The translations under genes and the position numbers were made by a program. The notes under the pieces were generated by a model that ran no database searches, was not told the DNA's origin, and saw only the letters and a program-made list of their open reading frames with translations. From assembly GCA_028869255.1 (NCBI GenBank), contig CP110972.1:2547001-2611000 (forward strand): a DNA stretch of 64,000 nt, read 5' to 3'. This document shows positions 9,884 to 19,834 of the stretch, piece by piece. The stretch's first letter is position 1. Every line of letters begins with the position of its first letter. This stretch comes from Pseudomonas poae (GTDB taxonomy: Bacteria > Pseudomonadota > Gammaproteobacteria > Pseudomonadales > Pseudomonadaceae).

Positions 9884-9943
9884 GGTTCGATTTCCTGGCG
9901 GTTTTAGGGCTGTTTTTATGGCAGGCGATCAAGGATCAAAGCG

Positions 9944-10285
9944 TTACAGAATCAATACGTAGGTCTTGCGCACGGTTTCCTGGATATCCCAGATGCCGGT
10001 GCTGTTGGCCGGCAACATCAGTGCATCGCCGGCTTCTATGTGAACCACTTCACCGCTGTCGGGGGTGAAGGTGCAGCGGCCCTGGACAAAGTGGCAAAAC
10101 TCCTGGGATTTGATCTGCCGACGCCAGCGGCCCGGGGTGCATTCCCAGATGCCGGTTTCGACGCCGTCGTTGCGCTCAACGCTCAAGGTCGAGGCCACGG
10201 CGACGGGCTCGCCCAAAGGCACGGCGACCGGTGAGGAGTCCGGCAGGTGGGCATTCAGGGTGTCTTTGAATTGAGTGATGCTCAT
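9944..10285 (-). CDS. Small cupin-domain protein
   Basis: This 113-residue protein is a single cupin domain of the cupin_3/DUF861 (EutQ-like) type, with GIWECTPGRWRR, EFCHFVQGRCTFTPD and the GDALMLPANSTGIWD strand. Such proteins are often found next to FAD-dependent polyamine or amino acid oxidases, as here (26 bases after the oxidase gene). The role is unknown. It may bind a small product or act as a sensor. A signal peptide is absent, so it should be cytoplasmic. Confidence 0.88.
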   Translation of the reverse strand: MSITQFKDTLNAHLPDSSPVAVPLGEPVAVASTLSVERNDGVETGIWECTPGRWRRQIKSQEFCHFVQGRCTFTPDSGEVVHIEAGDALMLPANSTGIWDIQETVRKTYVLIL

Positions 10286-10311
10286 GGGGTTTCCCGTGTG
10301 AGTGAAACGAC

Positions 10312-11718
10312 TTAGTGCATGAAACCTTCCATGAACCCGGCCACCCCAGTCGCCAGCTTGCGGCGCCAGGGCGCGCTGTTGGGGTTGGCCAGCACCTGGT
10401 CTTCATGGACAAAACTGCGAATGATCGCGTTGTACCCCAGCCAGCGGCAGGGTTCGGGCTCCCAGGCTTTGAGCGCATCCAGGCCACGCTCGCGGAGCAC
10501 CCAGGGTTGCTCAACCAGCGGGGTGTCGCGGCCCAGGATCAGGTCGGCCAGGGTCCGGCCTCCCAGGTTCGTGGCGCCGACGCCCTCCCCGCCGTAGCCG
10601 CCGGACAGAGCGATCCCGGTGTTGTGGTCACACAGCATGTGCGGTCGGAAATTTCTCGACATGCCCAGGTTACCGCCCCAGGAATGGGTAATCCGTACGT
10701 TTTTAAGCTGTGGGAAAAGTTCACCGAACAGATAGCGACGCAGTTCCACTTCGCTGTCGGTCAAATCGAAGTTGTGCCGCAGCTTGCCGGCAAACTGATA
10801 GCCGCCACGGGCACCGAACACCAACCGGTTATCTGCCGAGCGCTGCCCATAGGTGACTTGGCGACTGCTTTCACCAAAAGCCTGGCCCTGGCTCAAGCCG
10901 ATTTCATCCCAGGTGCTGGCGGGCAACGGTTCGGTGGCGACAATCAAGCTTTGCACCGGCAACTGATAACGCCCCAGCGGCGGCAATGTGTTGGCATACC
11001 CCTCGACCGCCGGCACCACCCAAGCCGCCCTTACGCTGGCCTGGGCGGTGCGCAGGCTGCCGGACTGCCAGTGCGTGACCGGGCTGTTTTCATAGATGCT
11101 CACGCCCATGCTTTCCACCACCCGCGCCAGGCCGCGCACCAATTTGGCAGGGTTGATGGTCGCGACATGCGGGGCGAAAATCCCGCCATACGGCTTGGCG
11201 ATGCGGATTTGCTCGGCCAGCTGTTGCGGGCCGAGCCAGCGGTAGTCGGCTTCAGTCAGGCCCTGGGCGTAGAGCTTGTCCAGATAGCGACGCAGGCTGG
11301 CTTCCTGCTCCGGGTAACGCGCCGCACAGTACAGGGCACCGCCTTTGCGGTAGTCGCAGTCGACGCCTTCACGGGCCAACACTTGGGCCACTTCGTCGGG
11401 GATGGCATGCAACAGGTCAAACGAGGCGCGGCGTTGTTCGGGGGCTAGGCCGGCGAGTAAACGGTCTTCGCCCAGCAGGTTGCCCATCAGCCAGCCGCCG
11501 TTACGGCCCGAGGCGCCAAAGCCGGCGGTTTGCGCTTCGATAATCGCGATTTTCAGCTCGGGGGCCTGGCGTTTCAGGTAATAGGCGGTCCACAGGCCGG
11601 TGTAGCCGGCGCCGATAATGGCCACGTTGACGTCCAGGTCATGCGCAAGCGCCGGCCGCGCCTGCAGCGGGTCGTCCAACTGGTCCATCCATAAACTGAT
11701 ATTGCGCCATGCCGGCAT
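10312..11718 (-). CDS. FAD-dependent amine oxidoreductase (DAO/PuuB-like)
   Basis: Flavoenzyme of the DAO family. The dinucleotide-binding motif is at about residues 33-55 (VAIIGAGYTGLWTAYYL), followed by GFGASGRNGGW, the FAD contact typical of gamma-glutamylputrescine oxidases and related enzymes. A C-terminal GGYGGEGVGATNLGGR loop completes the fold. The length, 468 residues, fits. With the polyamine-type binding protein and cupin downstream in the same direction, oxidation of a polyamine or an amino-acid conjugate is the best inference; the exact substrate cannot be read from sequence. Confidence 0.9.
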   Translation of the reverse strand: MPAWRNISLWMDQLDDPLQARPALAHDLDVNVAIIGAGYTGLWTAYYLKRQAPELKIAIIEAQTAGFGASGRNGGWLMGNLLGEDRLLAGLAPEQRRASFDLLHAIPDEVAQVLAREGVDCDYRKGGALYCAARYPEQEASLRRYLDKLYAQGLTEADYRWLGPQQLAEQIRIAKPYGGIFAPHVATINPAKLVRGLARVVESMGVSIYENSPVTHWQSGSLRTAQASVRAAWVVPAVEGYANTLPPLGRYQLPVQSLIVATEPLPASTWDEIGLSQGQAFGESSRQVTYGQRSADNRLVFGARGGYQFAGKLRHNFDLTDSEVELRRYLFGELFPQLKNVRITHSWGGNLGMSRNFRPHMLCDHNTGIALSGGYGGEGVGATNLGGRTLADLILGRDTPLVEQPWVLRERGLDALKAWEPEPCRWLGYNAIIRSFVHEDQVLANPNSAPWRRKLATGVAGFMEGFMH

Positions 11719-11766
11719 GCCAGGTTCCCCTACCTCGTTTCGGTAAGGCGATCCTAGAGCGCGGTG

Positions 11767-12576
11767 TCAGGGGCTGTCTTGCGCGCGTGCACGCAGGGAA
11801 ATTTGTTTGACGTAAGCCTTGGGCGACTGGCCCGTGTGCTGGCGGAATGCGCTGTAGAACGCCGACAGCGAGTTGAAACCGGCGGCAAAGGCCAGGTCAT
11901 CGACCTTGATCGGCGGCACGGCGTGGTTCAGGGCCGCCAGCAAATGCTGGAGCCGCGCCTGATTGACGTAACGGTAGAAGCTTTGCCCCAGCACCTGGTT
12001 CAGCAAGTAGGACATCTGATTGCGGCTATAGCCACACTCCCGCGAGACGCGCTGCAGGTCCAGTTCCGGGTCCAGATACGGCTGCTTGAGCTCGAAGTAT
12101 TGCTGCAGATCATTGGCCATATGCCCCAATTGCTGGGGCGAGAGGCCCAGCCGACTGACCGTGGGGCGCAGTGCCTGGGCAGGTTGTTCGTGCACCAGCG
12201 AGGCATACTCGTTGACCCGCCAGATCAGCCCGTCGCGCACGGTGATCGCCTCGCTGGTGCGAAACGACACCAGGCCCTGGCTGCCGCGCAATGTGATGCG
12301 GTACTGGATAAACGCCGTGTCGCCATCGGCGCGGATGCGGTCGGTGTGCTCAATCGCCTCGTCGGCCTCACGCGGCATGCTGGCTTGCAGGTACTCACGC
12401 AACTCGGCGTGACCGATGACACGGTTCTGGAAAAAGTCGTGGTATTGGATGTCCGGGTGGTAGTAGGACATTACCCCTTCAAGATCTCGATGGCGCCAGC
12501 ACAGGTGATGGCGCAACACCAGCTCGCCCGTGGCGTGGGAATGCTGGTTATCGTCGTCCGGGGCGATGTCGGGCAT
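11767..12576 (-). CDS. AraC-family regulator with NTF2/SnoaL-like sensor domain
   Basis: Residues from about 20 to 130 resemble a SnoaL/NTF2-like pocket (HRDLEGVMSYYHPDIQYHDF, RVIGHAELREYL, EAITVRDGLIWRVNEY). The last 100 residues are an AraC-type double helix-turn-helix (VSRECGYSRNQMSYLLNQ, DLAFAAGFNSLSAFYSAFRQ). I chose ATG 12576 (MPDIAPDDDN) because the longer frame to 12789 adds a stretch with no domain. It lies next to the amine oxidase run on the same strand and is a plausible regulator of it. The sensor fold suggests a small hydrophobic ligand, which is inference. Confidence 0.87.
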   Translation of the reverse strand: MPDIAPDDDNQHSHATGELVLRHHLCWRHRDLEGVMSYYHPDIQYHDFFQNRVIGHAELREYLQASMPREADEAIEHTDRIRADGDTAFIQYRITLRGSQGLVSFRTSEAITVRDGLIWRVNEYASLVHEQPAQALRPTVSRLGLSPQQLGHMANDLQQYFELKQPYLDPELDLQRVSRECGYSRNQMSYLLNQVLGQSFYRYVNQARLQHLLAALNHAVPPIKVDDLAFAAGFNSLSAFYSAFRQHTGQSPKAYVKQISLRARAQDSP

Positions 12577-12832
12577 GGAAGGCTCTGCGGCGAATAAACC
12601 TCGGAGATTGCCGAATTTTACCGGCGCATTCAATGGCTGATTGGCGCTTCTGACTAATGGCCTTTTGCCTGGTTTTGCGCGGAACATGACCCACATCAAG
12701 TGAATGAAAAACAACCGCCGAACGGGGCGAAAAAAGTCCCCTTGGGCTTGCGAACGAATGCTATTTTGAAACTTCGACGCCACGACCATTGAAGGTTATG
12801 GCTCCCCTGCCGCGAGCTAAAGGAAGCGCTCA

Positions 12833-13105
12833 ATGAACAAGGTGGGCAAGATGAACAAAGTGACATTCCCCAACGCCTGCCAGCTGATGCGCTGGCATTT
12901 TCATCCGATGGGTTTCGAGGCAAGCATGGACGCGCCCGGCAGCATGATCGCCCGCCTGTTCGACCGGGCCAGCGGCGAGACGCTGATCGCGATAGCCGGC
13001 ATCCCCTGCGCCACGGTGATGAATGCCGCCGATGTGGAGCGGATTATCGAAGCGGTGGAGGATGAGCTGGAATCCTTTGTACCCCCGCTGTCGTTGCGGG
13101 CCTGA
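12833..13105 (+). CDS. DUF1652-like small protein
   Basis: This 90-residue protein matches my recollection of the DUF1652 family found in pseudomonads, with CQLMRWHFHPMGFEA near the start and a central RLFDRASGETLIAIAGI strand pair. AAAGGAAG precedes ATG 12833; a second in-frame ATG at 12851 (MNKVTF) also exists. No signal peptide or membrane segment is seen. Function is unknown. It converges on the helicase gene across a REP element. Confidence 0.8.
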   Translation: MNKVGKMNKVTFPNACQLMRWHFHPMGFEASMDAPGSMIARLFDRASGETLIAIAGIPCATVMNAADVERIIEAVEDELESFVPPLSLRA

Positions 13106-13138
13106 TTTACCGGTTTTTTCAGACACTCACTATCTACT

Positions 13139-13229
13139 GTGGGCGCGGGCTTGCCCGCGAAGACGGCATATCAGTCGACATCTATGGTGGCTGAACCACC
13201 GCCTTCGCGGGCAAGCCCGCTCCCACATT
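13139..13229. repeat. REP-type inverted repeat
   Basis: The arms GTGGGCGCGGGCTTGCCCGC and CGGGCAAGCCCGCTCCCAC enclose about 50 bases. The left arm has GTGGGCGC where the right arm complements GTGGGAGC, so the pair is imperfect. It lies between two convergent genes. Confidence 0.85.
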
Positions 13230-13244
13230 GCTTATCGGCAGTGT

Positions 13245-15692
13245 TCAGGAGCGCCGATCGTCAAAAAACGCTTTCTTCCCATCGACCCGCTGTGACGCCT
13301 TCGGCACATTCACCGCTGCGCCTTCCGGTTTTTCCACATACCAATAGCAGTGGCTCACCGCCCGGGTAATGCCGACATACGCCAGGCGCAACACTTCGTC
13401 TTTTTGCGCCGTGTCATAGGGCTCGCTGTCGCCATCCTTGCCTAAGCCGGCCATGCGATAGACCTGGTTCTTGTAGGGCGAGCTAGTCACGTGCTGGCAA
13501 TCCCCAAGCAGAAACACGGCGTCTGCCTGCAGGCCCTTGGCACTGTGATAGGTCAGTTGTCTCAACCTGCGTGATTGAGGTGGCAAGCTAGAATCCACAT
13601 TAACTACGGATTGAATATGCTCTTGTATCAATAGTTTATCGCTGCTTTTTCGATACAACATCAAGATCGATTCGCCCTTCTGGTAATGCTCCAGCAGTTG
13701 CCGACCGAGCGCGGCATCGTCCCGCTCCAGCACCACAACCGGCACCAACGTTTTGGGGGTGCCGCTGGCCTTGGCTTTTTTCCCGGGAATTGCCGGGGCC
13801 GCACGTACGATATGTTCAGCGGCATCGACGATGTGCTGATGGCTGCGGTAATTCTCTGCCAGCATCACGCGGGTGGTGCTCGGGGATGGGAACTCCTGGT
13901 TAAAGTCCATGAAGAACTTCGGCGAACTGCCGCGCCAGCCATAGATCGACTGCCAGTCATCCCCCACACACAACAGCGAAGAACGCTGCGCGCCACGCCC
14001 TACGTGCATCGCCGGGCCACGGCTGCGAATTTCACGCAAGCTGGCGCGAATCCACGAGACGATCTGCGGCGAAACGTCTTGAAATTCGTCGATCATCAAA
14101 TGCGACATCGGCCGCAGCAGCGGATCACTCAGCAACTTGAGGTTTTCCGGGGTGTTCTCACCGAACAGCGAGAACATCCGGTTGTAAGTCATGACCGGCG
14201 GCGATTGATCCAGCAGGTGATCTTCCAGGGCTTTCCAGAAGATGCTCAGGGCCTCGAAGAACAGCCGGTCCGGGTCGTCCTTGGCGAAACTCATCTGGCC
14301 GACGGCAGTAGGCACGTCCAGGCCGAGGTTTTCGATAAACCCGGCCGCCATCACAAAACTGTCCAGCAACGGCGCCGAGGCAAGTTCGCCTTTGACCTTG
14401 TAATCAAACCCCGGCCCGGCGCTGGCATCACCGGCCAAACTGCTTAAAAGGCGCGTTGATGAATCATAACTATCAAGCCAAATCAGAGGCTTACGACAGA
14501 AAGCTTGAAACAGCGTGCGCTTGACCGCCCACTCTGCACGCACCGACAGTTTCGAGTTCGGCCGGCTGATCTGTGGGTTTTCCCGCGCATCGAAGCCCAG
14601 CACGACCCAGGCGTCCAGCTCCGGGATGTAACCGTGACAATGAAATTGCGCGCCATTGATTTCGAAGGTCTGGCGGCTCGGCTCAATGCCTTTGATCGGC
14701 CAGGCGCCGGCGCGAAACCACAGGTCTTCGAGCACATCGCACAGTTCTTCATCGCGCTTGGCGGCCAGTTCGGTCACCGCCACGCGTTTCTGTACGTCCG
14801 GGTGATCACGCTCCAGCTCCCTCAGCTGCAGGCCCTGGCGTGCCAGCGGCGCAATCAGCTCGCGGAACCGCGCATGGCGGCCATGCAGCCGGTGATAGCA
14901 GGCGTTCATCTGTTGGCGCTGGGCGTCGCTGATGCGCAGATCGAAGGGGTTGCTGTCCGCTTCCTCAAAACCGGCGCTGAGGTTCTCGAAAGCCTGCAAC
15001 CGCTCAAACCCCGGCAAGCTGCGTACCATCGGCAGGATGCGCGAGTGAAAGGTCCGCACGACGGCCTGAGCCTCTTTGAGACCAAGGGGTTGGCCCCACA
15101 ACCCAAGAATTTCCATGAGCTTGTTGACGAAGTCTTTGCGCGACTCGCGGGTAAAGGTCACCACGGTCATCGAACTCAGCTCGAAGCCCAGGTAATGGGT
15201 GAGCAGCAAAATGCGCAGTACCAGCGAGGTGGATTTGCCGGCGCCGGCACCTGCAATCACCGAAGTCGAAGGCGTGTCGCTGAAAATCATCTTCCATTGC
15301 GCCGCGCTGGGCTGGGCATGGGCCGGAAGCAAGCGGGCCAAATCCGCCTTGATGCGCTTTTTGATATCGGCCGTCAGCGGCAGGCGCCAATCATCGAACA
15401 GGCTGTCGTCCACGCCTGGCGCTTGGTGCTCATCCGGGCGAAAGTCACGAATCAGCAGGACTTGCCGGCCTTCTTCAAGGCCGTCTGCCTTGCCCTCGCG
15501 ATAGCCATACTCCACCCCCGCTTCGTGGCCACTACGGAAACCGTCCGCCTGCCCATGCAGCCAGGAAAACCGGTGCTGAGCGCGCAAGCGGGTCAGGCCA
15601 TGGCCGAACAAGCGAGCGGCCAGGCGCTTGAACAGGGGCATTTCGGCAATAGGTCGCAGTTCGGGGGGCAAATCAGGCTTGTGTTGCGGCAC
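13245..15692 (-). CDS. UvrD/HelD-like superfamily 1 DNA helicase
   Basis: An 815-residue SF1A helicase. Motif I is VIAGAGAGKSTS, motif II LMIDEFQDVS, motif III GDDWQSIYGWRGSS, motif IV ENYRSH and motif V TYHSAKGLQAD. The GDDWQSIY and AKGLQAD forms are closer to helicase IV (HelD) than to UvrD or Rep. The N-terminal 90 residues form a charged region with glycine-spaced repeats (GQADGFRSGHEAGVEYGYREG) of unknown role. It is transcribed alone, divergent from pirin, and is likely a 3'-5' helicase in DNA repair or recombination. Confidence 0.9.
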   Translation of the reverse strand: MPQHKPDLPPELRPIAEMPLFKRLAARLFGHGLTRLRAQHRFSWLHGQADGFRSGHEAGVEYGYREGKADGLEEGRQVLLIRDFRPDEHQAPGVDDSLFDDWRLPLTADIKKRIKADLARLLPAHAQPSAAQWKMIFSDTPSTSVIAGAGAGKSTSLVLRILLLTHYLGFELSSMTVVTFTRESRKDFVNKLMEILGLWGQPLGLKEAQAVVRTFHSRILPMVRSLPGFERLQAFENLSAGFEEADSNPFDLRISDAQRQQMNACYHRLHGRHARFRELIAPLARQGLQLRELERDHPDVQKRVAVTELAAKRDEELCDVLEDLWFRAGAWPIKGIEPSRQTFEINGAQFHCHGYIPELDAWVVLGFDARENPQISRPNSKLSVRAEWAVKRTLFQAFCRKPLIWLDSYDSSTRLLSSLAGDASAGPGFDYKVKGELASAPLLDSFVMAAGFIENLGLDVPTAVGQMSFAKDDPDRLFFEALSIFWKALEDHLLDQSPPVMTYNRMFSLFGENTPENLKLLSDPLLRPMSHLMIDEFQDVSPQIVSWIRASLREIRSRGPAMHVGRGAQRSSLLCVGDDWQSIYGWRGSSPKFFMDFNQEFPSPSTTRVMLAENYRSHQHIVDAAEHIVRAAPAIPGKKAKASGTPKTLVPVVVLERDDAALGRQLLEHYQKGESILMLYRKSSDKLLIQEHIQSVVNVDSSLPPQSRRLRQLTYHSAKGLQADAVFLLGDCQHVTSSPYKNQVYRMAGLGKDGDSEPYDTAQKDEVLRLAYVGITRAVSHCYWYVEKPEGAAVNVPKASQRVDGKKAFFDDRRS

Positions 15693-15911
15693 GCGGACTC
15701 CTGCGATGAGGTTGGTTTTGACAAGAGCGCCATGGTCGCCGGAATCGGCGTTCAGTTCCAGCCAATTGCTTTGCGGTCATACAGTTAGGCGATGAAATGA
15801 AAGTCAAAACGCCAGCAATCAATCGAGTTAACCGATAGGAATCAGGCATTTTTTACGCTTTTTATCGATCATGGCCTGTCGGATCATAGGCGCCATCAAC
15901 AGGAGACGATC

Positions 15912-16606
15912 ATGCTTGAACTTCGACCTTTCAACTCCTGGGCGGCGCCCACCACGGCTGGCTTGACGCCCATCACCATTTTTCATTTGCCGAATACCAC
16001 GACCCCAAGCGCATGCACTGGGGCAACCTGCGGGTCTGGAACGACGACATCATCGCTCCCGGCACCGGCTTCCCGCAGCACTCACACCGCGACATGGAGA
16101 TCATCACGTATGTGCGTGAAGGCGCTATCAGCCATGCGGACAACCTGGGCAACAAAGGCCGTACCGAGGCTGGCGATGTGCAGGTGATGAGCGCTGGCAC
16201 CGGGATCGCCCACAGCGAATACAACCTGGAGGCCACGCCGACCAAGATTTTCCAGATCTGGATTATCCCGAATGAAGCTGGCCTGCCGCCTTCCTGGGGC
16301 GCCAAGCCGTTCCCGAAAGGCGATCGCGAAGGCTTTGTAACTCTAGCCAGCGGCAAAGCCGGTGACAGCGAAAGCCTGCGCATTCGTGCCGATGCACGCT
16401 TGGTGGCGGCCAACCTTAAGGCCGGGGAGACTGCCGAATACCGCCTGGACCAGGGCCGTCGGGCGTATCTGGTGCCGGCGACCGGTGTGGTTGAAGTCAA
16501 CGGCTTGCGTGCACAGGCTCGGGACGGTGTCGCGGTGGAGGCTGAGCAGGTGTTGCGCGTCACCGCAATTGAAGACAGCGAGATCGTGCTGGTCGACCTC
16601 GCCTGA
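15912..16606 (+). pseudogene. Pirin-family protein, apparent frameshift near start
   Basis: Pirin-like bicupin, usually an iron-binding redox protein or quercetinase. The N-terminus MLELRPFNS is in one frame. From GGAHHGWLDAHHHFSFAE onward the reading continues in another frame to a normal end. Adding one C at the CC of 15937-15938 gives a continuous 231-residue protein. Metal-ligand histidines are then in place (HHGWLDAHHHF, FPQHSHRDMEIITY, and the late HSEYN). An ATG at 16013 would give a truncated protein lacking the first ligands. Sequencing error is the likely cause. Confidence 0.88.
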
Positions 16607-16623
16607 GCTCAAGCCTGACCAAA

Positions 16624-16663
16624 AACAACGGTGGCAGGTGGCAAGCCCCCTGCCACCGTTGTT
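16624..16663. terminator. Bidirectional terminator hairpin
   Basis: A perfect 14-base stem, AACAACGGTGGCAG with its complement, has a 12-base loop and is flanked by an A run on the left and TTT on the right. It lies between the convergent pirin and phosphoglucomutase genes and could end both transcripts. Confidence 0.85.
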
Positions 16664-16679
16664 TACAGCAGGTTGTCAG

Positions 16680-18323
16680 TTACTGGGCAATCGCGCCGTC
16701 AACCAACACCTGGGCCTCTTCCACCAGTTGTTTGAGGTGATCTTCGCCAATAAAACTCTCGGCGTAGATCTTGTAGATGTCTTCGGTGCCCGATGGCCGT
16801 GCGGCAAACCAGCCGTTTTCGGTCATGACTTTCAAACCGCCAATCGCCTGATTATTGCCTGGCGCATGGCTGAGGATCTGCTGAATGCTTTCCCCGGCCA
16901 GCTGTGTAGAAGTGACTTGGTCCGGCGACAGCTTGCCCAGCAAGGCTTTTTGCGCCGGGGTGGCCTTGGCGTCGACACGGATCGCGAACGGCTCGCCCAG
17001 GGCGTCGGTCAGCCCACGGTAGATCTGGCTTGGGTCCTGGCCTTTGCGCGAGGTCATTTCCGCGGCCAGCAGTGCGGGGATCAGGCCGTCTTTGTCGGTA
17101 CTCCACACGCTACCGTCCTTGCGCAGGAACGACGCGCCGGCGCTTTCTTCACCGCCAAAGCCCAACGAGCCTTCGAACAGACCATCGGCGAACCACTTGA
17201 AGCCCACCGGCACCTCGTACAGGCGACGGCCGATGCGTGCGGCCACGCGGTCGATCAGACCACTGCTGACCACGGTCTTGCCCACGGCGGCGTCGGCGCG
17301 CCAGTCGGGACGGTTCTGAAACAGATAATCGATGGACACCGCGAGGTAATTGTTCGGCGCCAACAAGCCGCCGGACGGGGTCACGATGCCGTGGCGGTCG
17401 TGGTCCGGGTCGCAGGCGAATGCCACGTCAAACCGTTCCTTGAGGCCGATCAAGCCTTGCATGGCGTAGCTGGAGGACGGGTCCATGCGGATCTGCCCGT
17501 CCCAGTCGACGCTCATGAAGCGGAACGTGGAATCAACCTCGGTGTTCACCACGTCCAGGTTGAGGCGATAGTGCTCGGCAATCGCCGACCAGTAGCGCAC
17601 CCCTGCTCCGCCCAGCGGGTCCACACCCAGGCGCAGGTCGGCACTGCGGATGGCGTCCATGTCGATCACATTGACCAGGTCGGCCACATAACTGTTGAGG
17701 TAGTCATGGCGATGGGTGGTGTCGGCCTTGAGTGCCTGGGCGTGGGTGATGCGCTTGACCCCGGCCAGTTTATTGGCCAGCAACTCGTTGGCCTTGGCTT
17801 CGATCCATTTGGTGACGTGGGTATCGGCCGGGCCGCCATTGGGCGGGTTGTATTTATAACCACCGCTTTGCGGCGGGTTGTGCGACGGCGTAATCACAAT
17901 GCCGTCGGCCAGGCCGCTGGTGCGGCCACGGTTGTAACAGATAATGGCGTGAGAAATCGCCGGGGTTGGCGTGTATTCATCGCCCTCGGCCAGCATCACG
18001 TGCACACCGTTGGCGGCCAGTACTTCCAGGGCACTGGCACCGGCCGGCGTCGACAGCGCGTGGGTATCCAGGCCGACGAACAGCGGGCCGTCAATACCCT
18101 GGGCTTCGCGATACAGGCAGATGGCCTGGCTGATGGCGAGCACGTGCCATTCGTTGAAACTTAGCTCGAACGAGCTGCCACGGTGCCCGGAGGTACCGAA
18201 GGCCACGCGCTGGGTGGAGATTGCTGCATCAGGCTGGCCGGTGTAATAGGCCGTGACCAGTCGCGGGATATCCACCAGCAACTGGGCTGGCGCCGGCTTG
18301 CCCGCAAAAGGACTGATTGTCAT
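16680..18323 (-). CDS. pgm: Phosphoglucomutase (alpha-D-glucose specific)
   Basis: Interconverts glucose 1-phosphate and glucose 6-phosphate, feeding trehalose, glycogen and surface sugar synthesis. The 547-residue protein begins with an [11 protein letters not shown] loop and has the phosphoserine loop [11 protein letters not shown], the magnesium site DPDHDRHG and the sugar-binding GGEESAG. The phosphate-binding [10 protein letters not shown] is near the C-terminus. This is the Pgm rather than AlgC subfamily. It is monocistronic, with a terminator hairpin just after the stop. Confidence 0.95.
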   Translation of the reverse strand: MTISPFAGKPAPAQLLVDIPRLVTAYYTGQPDAAISTQRVAFGTSGHRGSSFELSFNEWHVLAISQAICLYREAQGIDGPLFVGLDTHALSTPAGASALEVLAANGVHVMLAEGDEYTPTPAISHAIICYNRGRTSGLADGIVITPSHNPPQSGGYKYNPPNGGPADTHVTKWIEAKANELLANKLAGVKRITHAQALKADTTHRHDYLNSYVADLVNVIDMDAIRSADLRLGVDPLGGAGVRYWSAIAEHYRLNLDVVNTEVDSTFRFMSVDWDGQIRMDPSSSYAMQGLIGLKERFDVAFACDPDHDRHGIVTPSGGLLAPNNYLAVSIDYLFQNRPDWRADAAVGKTVVSSGLIDRVAARIGRRLYEVPVGFKWFADGLFEGSLGFGGEESAGASFLRKDGSVWSTDKDGLIPALLAAEMTSRKGQDPSQIYRGLTDALGEPFAIRVDAKATPAQKALLGKLSPDQVTSTQLAGESIQQILSHAPGNNQAIGGLKVMTENGWFAARPSGTEDIYKIYAESFIGEDHLKQLVEEAQVLVDGAIAQ

Positions 18324-18427
18324 GCATAAACCTCGGAAAGAAGGATTCGGAAAGAAGGCAGTTTACTGAGAGTTGGACTGCTGCGCGACGGTATCGATCC
18401 TACAGCATCAAGAGAAACTTCTCGCAA

Positions 18428-19834
18428 TCAGCCAATCTGAGCCTGGCGCAATGCCTCGCTTAACGCCATCAGGGCTGTATTCAAGTTGGGCTGCCCGTGA
18501 AAGGTATGACTCAAGCGCAGGTGCTGGTGATGTAAACCACTGATGCTGAACAACTCACCGGGGGCCATCACCACATGCTGGGCAAGCAGGCGTTGGAACA
18601 CTTGGCGCATGTCCACAGGCCGCGTGGAGCCTAGCCAGAACGTGGCCCCGGCGTTTGGCGGCTGATAGATGACTTGATCCCCCAGGTGCTGGCCCAGGCG
18701 CAGGCTCATTTCCTCGGTCTGCTCGCGCAGTAACCGGCGCAGTGCACCTAAGTGCTGGTCAATACGCCCACTTTGATACAGACGCGCAATGGCGCGCTGG
18801 CGGATTGACGACAGGCGAAACGAACGCAGCAGAAACTGGCGCTGTAATTCACTGCCCATGCACCGCGACAGCACATAACCATAGGGCGCTTCCGAGCCGA
18901 GCACCTTCTCGAACGAGGAAAACACGATCAGCCGTTCCGGGTTCACCAGCGCCCGCAACGGCGCTTGCGGCGCCTGGAAGCTCAGTTCGCCAAAGGTGTC
19001 GTTCTCCAGCAACCAACAGCCATGGCGATCCAACAGTTGCGCCACTTCCAGGCGATCTTCGGCAGGCAGCGCCACCCCCGAAGGCAGGCTGACCACCGAC
19101 GACAGCACCACCAGCTGTACCGACTCATTGCGCAACAGTTGATCAAAGGTCGCCCGGTCCAGCCGCCCCTCCGGCGTCCAGGGCAACTCAATGATCTGCA
19201 CCCCGGCATCTTGCAGCAGCCGCAGGATCAGCCAGTCGCAGGGCGACTCGACAATCACGGTGGTGCCCCTCAGGCCCAGCACTTCGATCAGGATGTCCAG
19301 CACACCGCGCAGGTCGGCACCGATATAGACGTCGTCGGCATGCCAGCAGCGTGTGGGCGACGAGGTGTAGCGCGCCGCCAACACCGCACGCAGCTCCCAC
19401 ACGCCGCACGGCTGGGCCCAAGGTTGCAAATGGCGCGGGTAATGGCGCACCAGCTCCCGCTCCAGCCGCAACAGGGCCGCATCCAGGGAAGCCAGCAGCG
19501 CGGGCTCATCGCCACTGAGCACGACCATGCCGGGCCGGCGGGCGGCTGCGTAGAGGCGATCGAGCAAATCGCCACCGCCCGTGTTTGAAGGGTTTGTCGA
19601 CATCGGCAGTGCGTAATAGCCCGACTTGGCCACCGAATACACCCGGCCCTCCTTCTCCAATAACGAATAGGCGTACTGGATCGTCGAAATCGACACATTC
19701 AGGCGCCCGGCCAATTGCCGCAGGGAGGGCAACTTGACCCGGGCATCGGTGCCGACTTCGTTGATCAAGCTGATCATGTAGCGATACACCGCCTGGTACG
19801 CGAAATCCGCCTGCCGCTCGCCGCGCAGCATCAT
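18428..19834 (-). CDS. MocR-type GntR regulator with aminotransferase domain
   Basis: A 468-residue PLP-dependent regulator. An N-terminal GntR winged helix (about 1-80; LPSLRQLAGRLNVSISTIQ) is fused to a fold-type I aminotransferase domain. The likely PLP lysine is in FSSFEKVLG, but the usual arginine-containing segment after it is replaced by SEAPYGY, so the domain is divergent. The start overlaps the stop of the upstream gene in ATGA (19831-19834), so it is made together with the unknown protein(s) before it. MocR genes are more often divergent from their targets, so this coupling is noteworthy. Confidence 0.88.
   Translation of the reverse strand: MMLRGERQADFAYQAVYRYMISLINEVGTDARVKLPSLRQLAGRLNVSISTIQYAYSLLEKEGRVYSVAKSGYYALPMSTNPSNTGGGDLLDRLYAAARRPGMVVLSGDEPALLASLDAALLRLERELVRHYPRHLQPWAQPCGVWELRAVLAARYTSSPTRCWHADDVYIGADLRGVLDILIEVLGLRGTTVIVESPCDWLILRLLQDAGVQIIELPWTPEGRLDRATFDQLLRNESVQLVVLSSVVSLPSGVALPAEDRLEVAQLLDRHGCWLLENDTFGELSFQAPQAPLRALVNPERLIVFSSFEKVLGSEAPYGYVLSRCMGSELQRQFLLRSFRLSSIRQRAIARLYQSGRIDQHLGALRRLLREQTEEMSLRLGQHLGDQVIYQPPNAGATFWLGSTRPVDMRQVFQRLLAQHVVMAPGELFSISGLHHQHLRLSHTFHGQPNLNTALMALSEALRQAQIG

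Noticed and set aside
13139..13229. Palindromic repeats as a possible CRISPR array
   Set aside because: There are only two inverted arms and no direct repeats or spacers of even length. This is a REP element.
13245..15692. The helicase as part of an anti-phage defence island
   Set aside because: It stands alone beside housekeeping genes, with no nuclease, methylase or other defence partner nearby.
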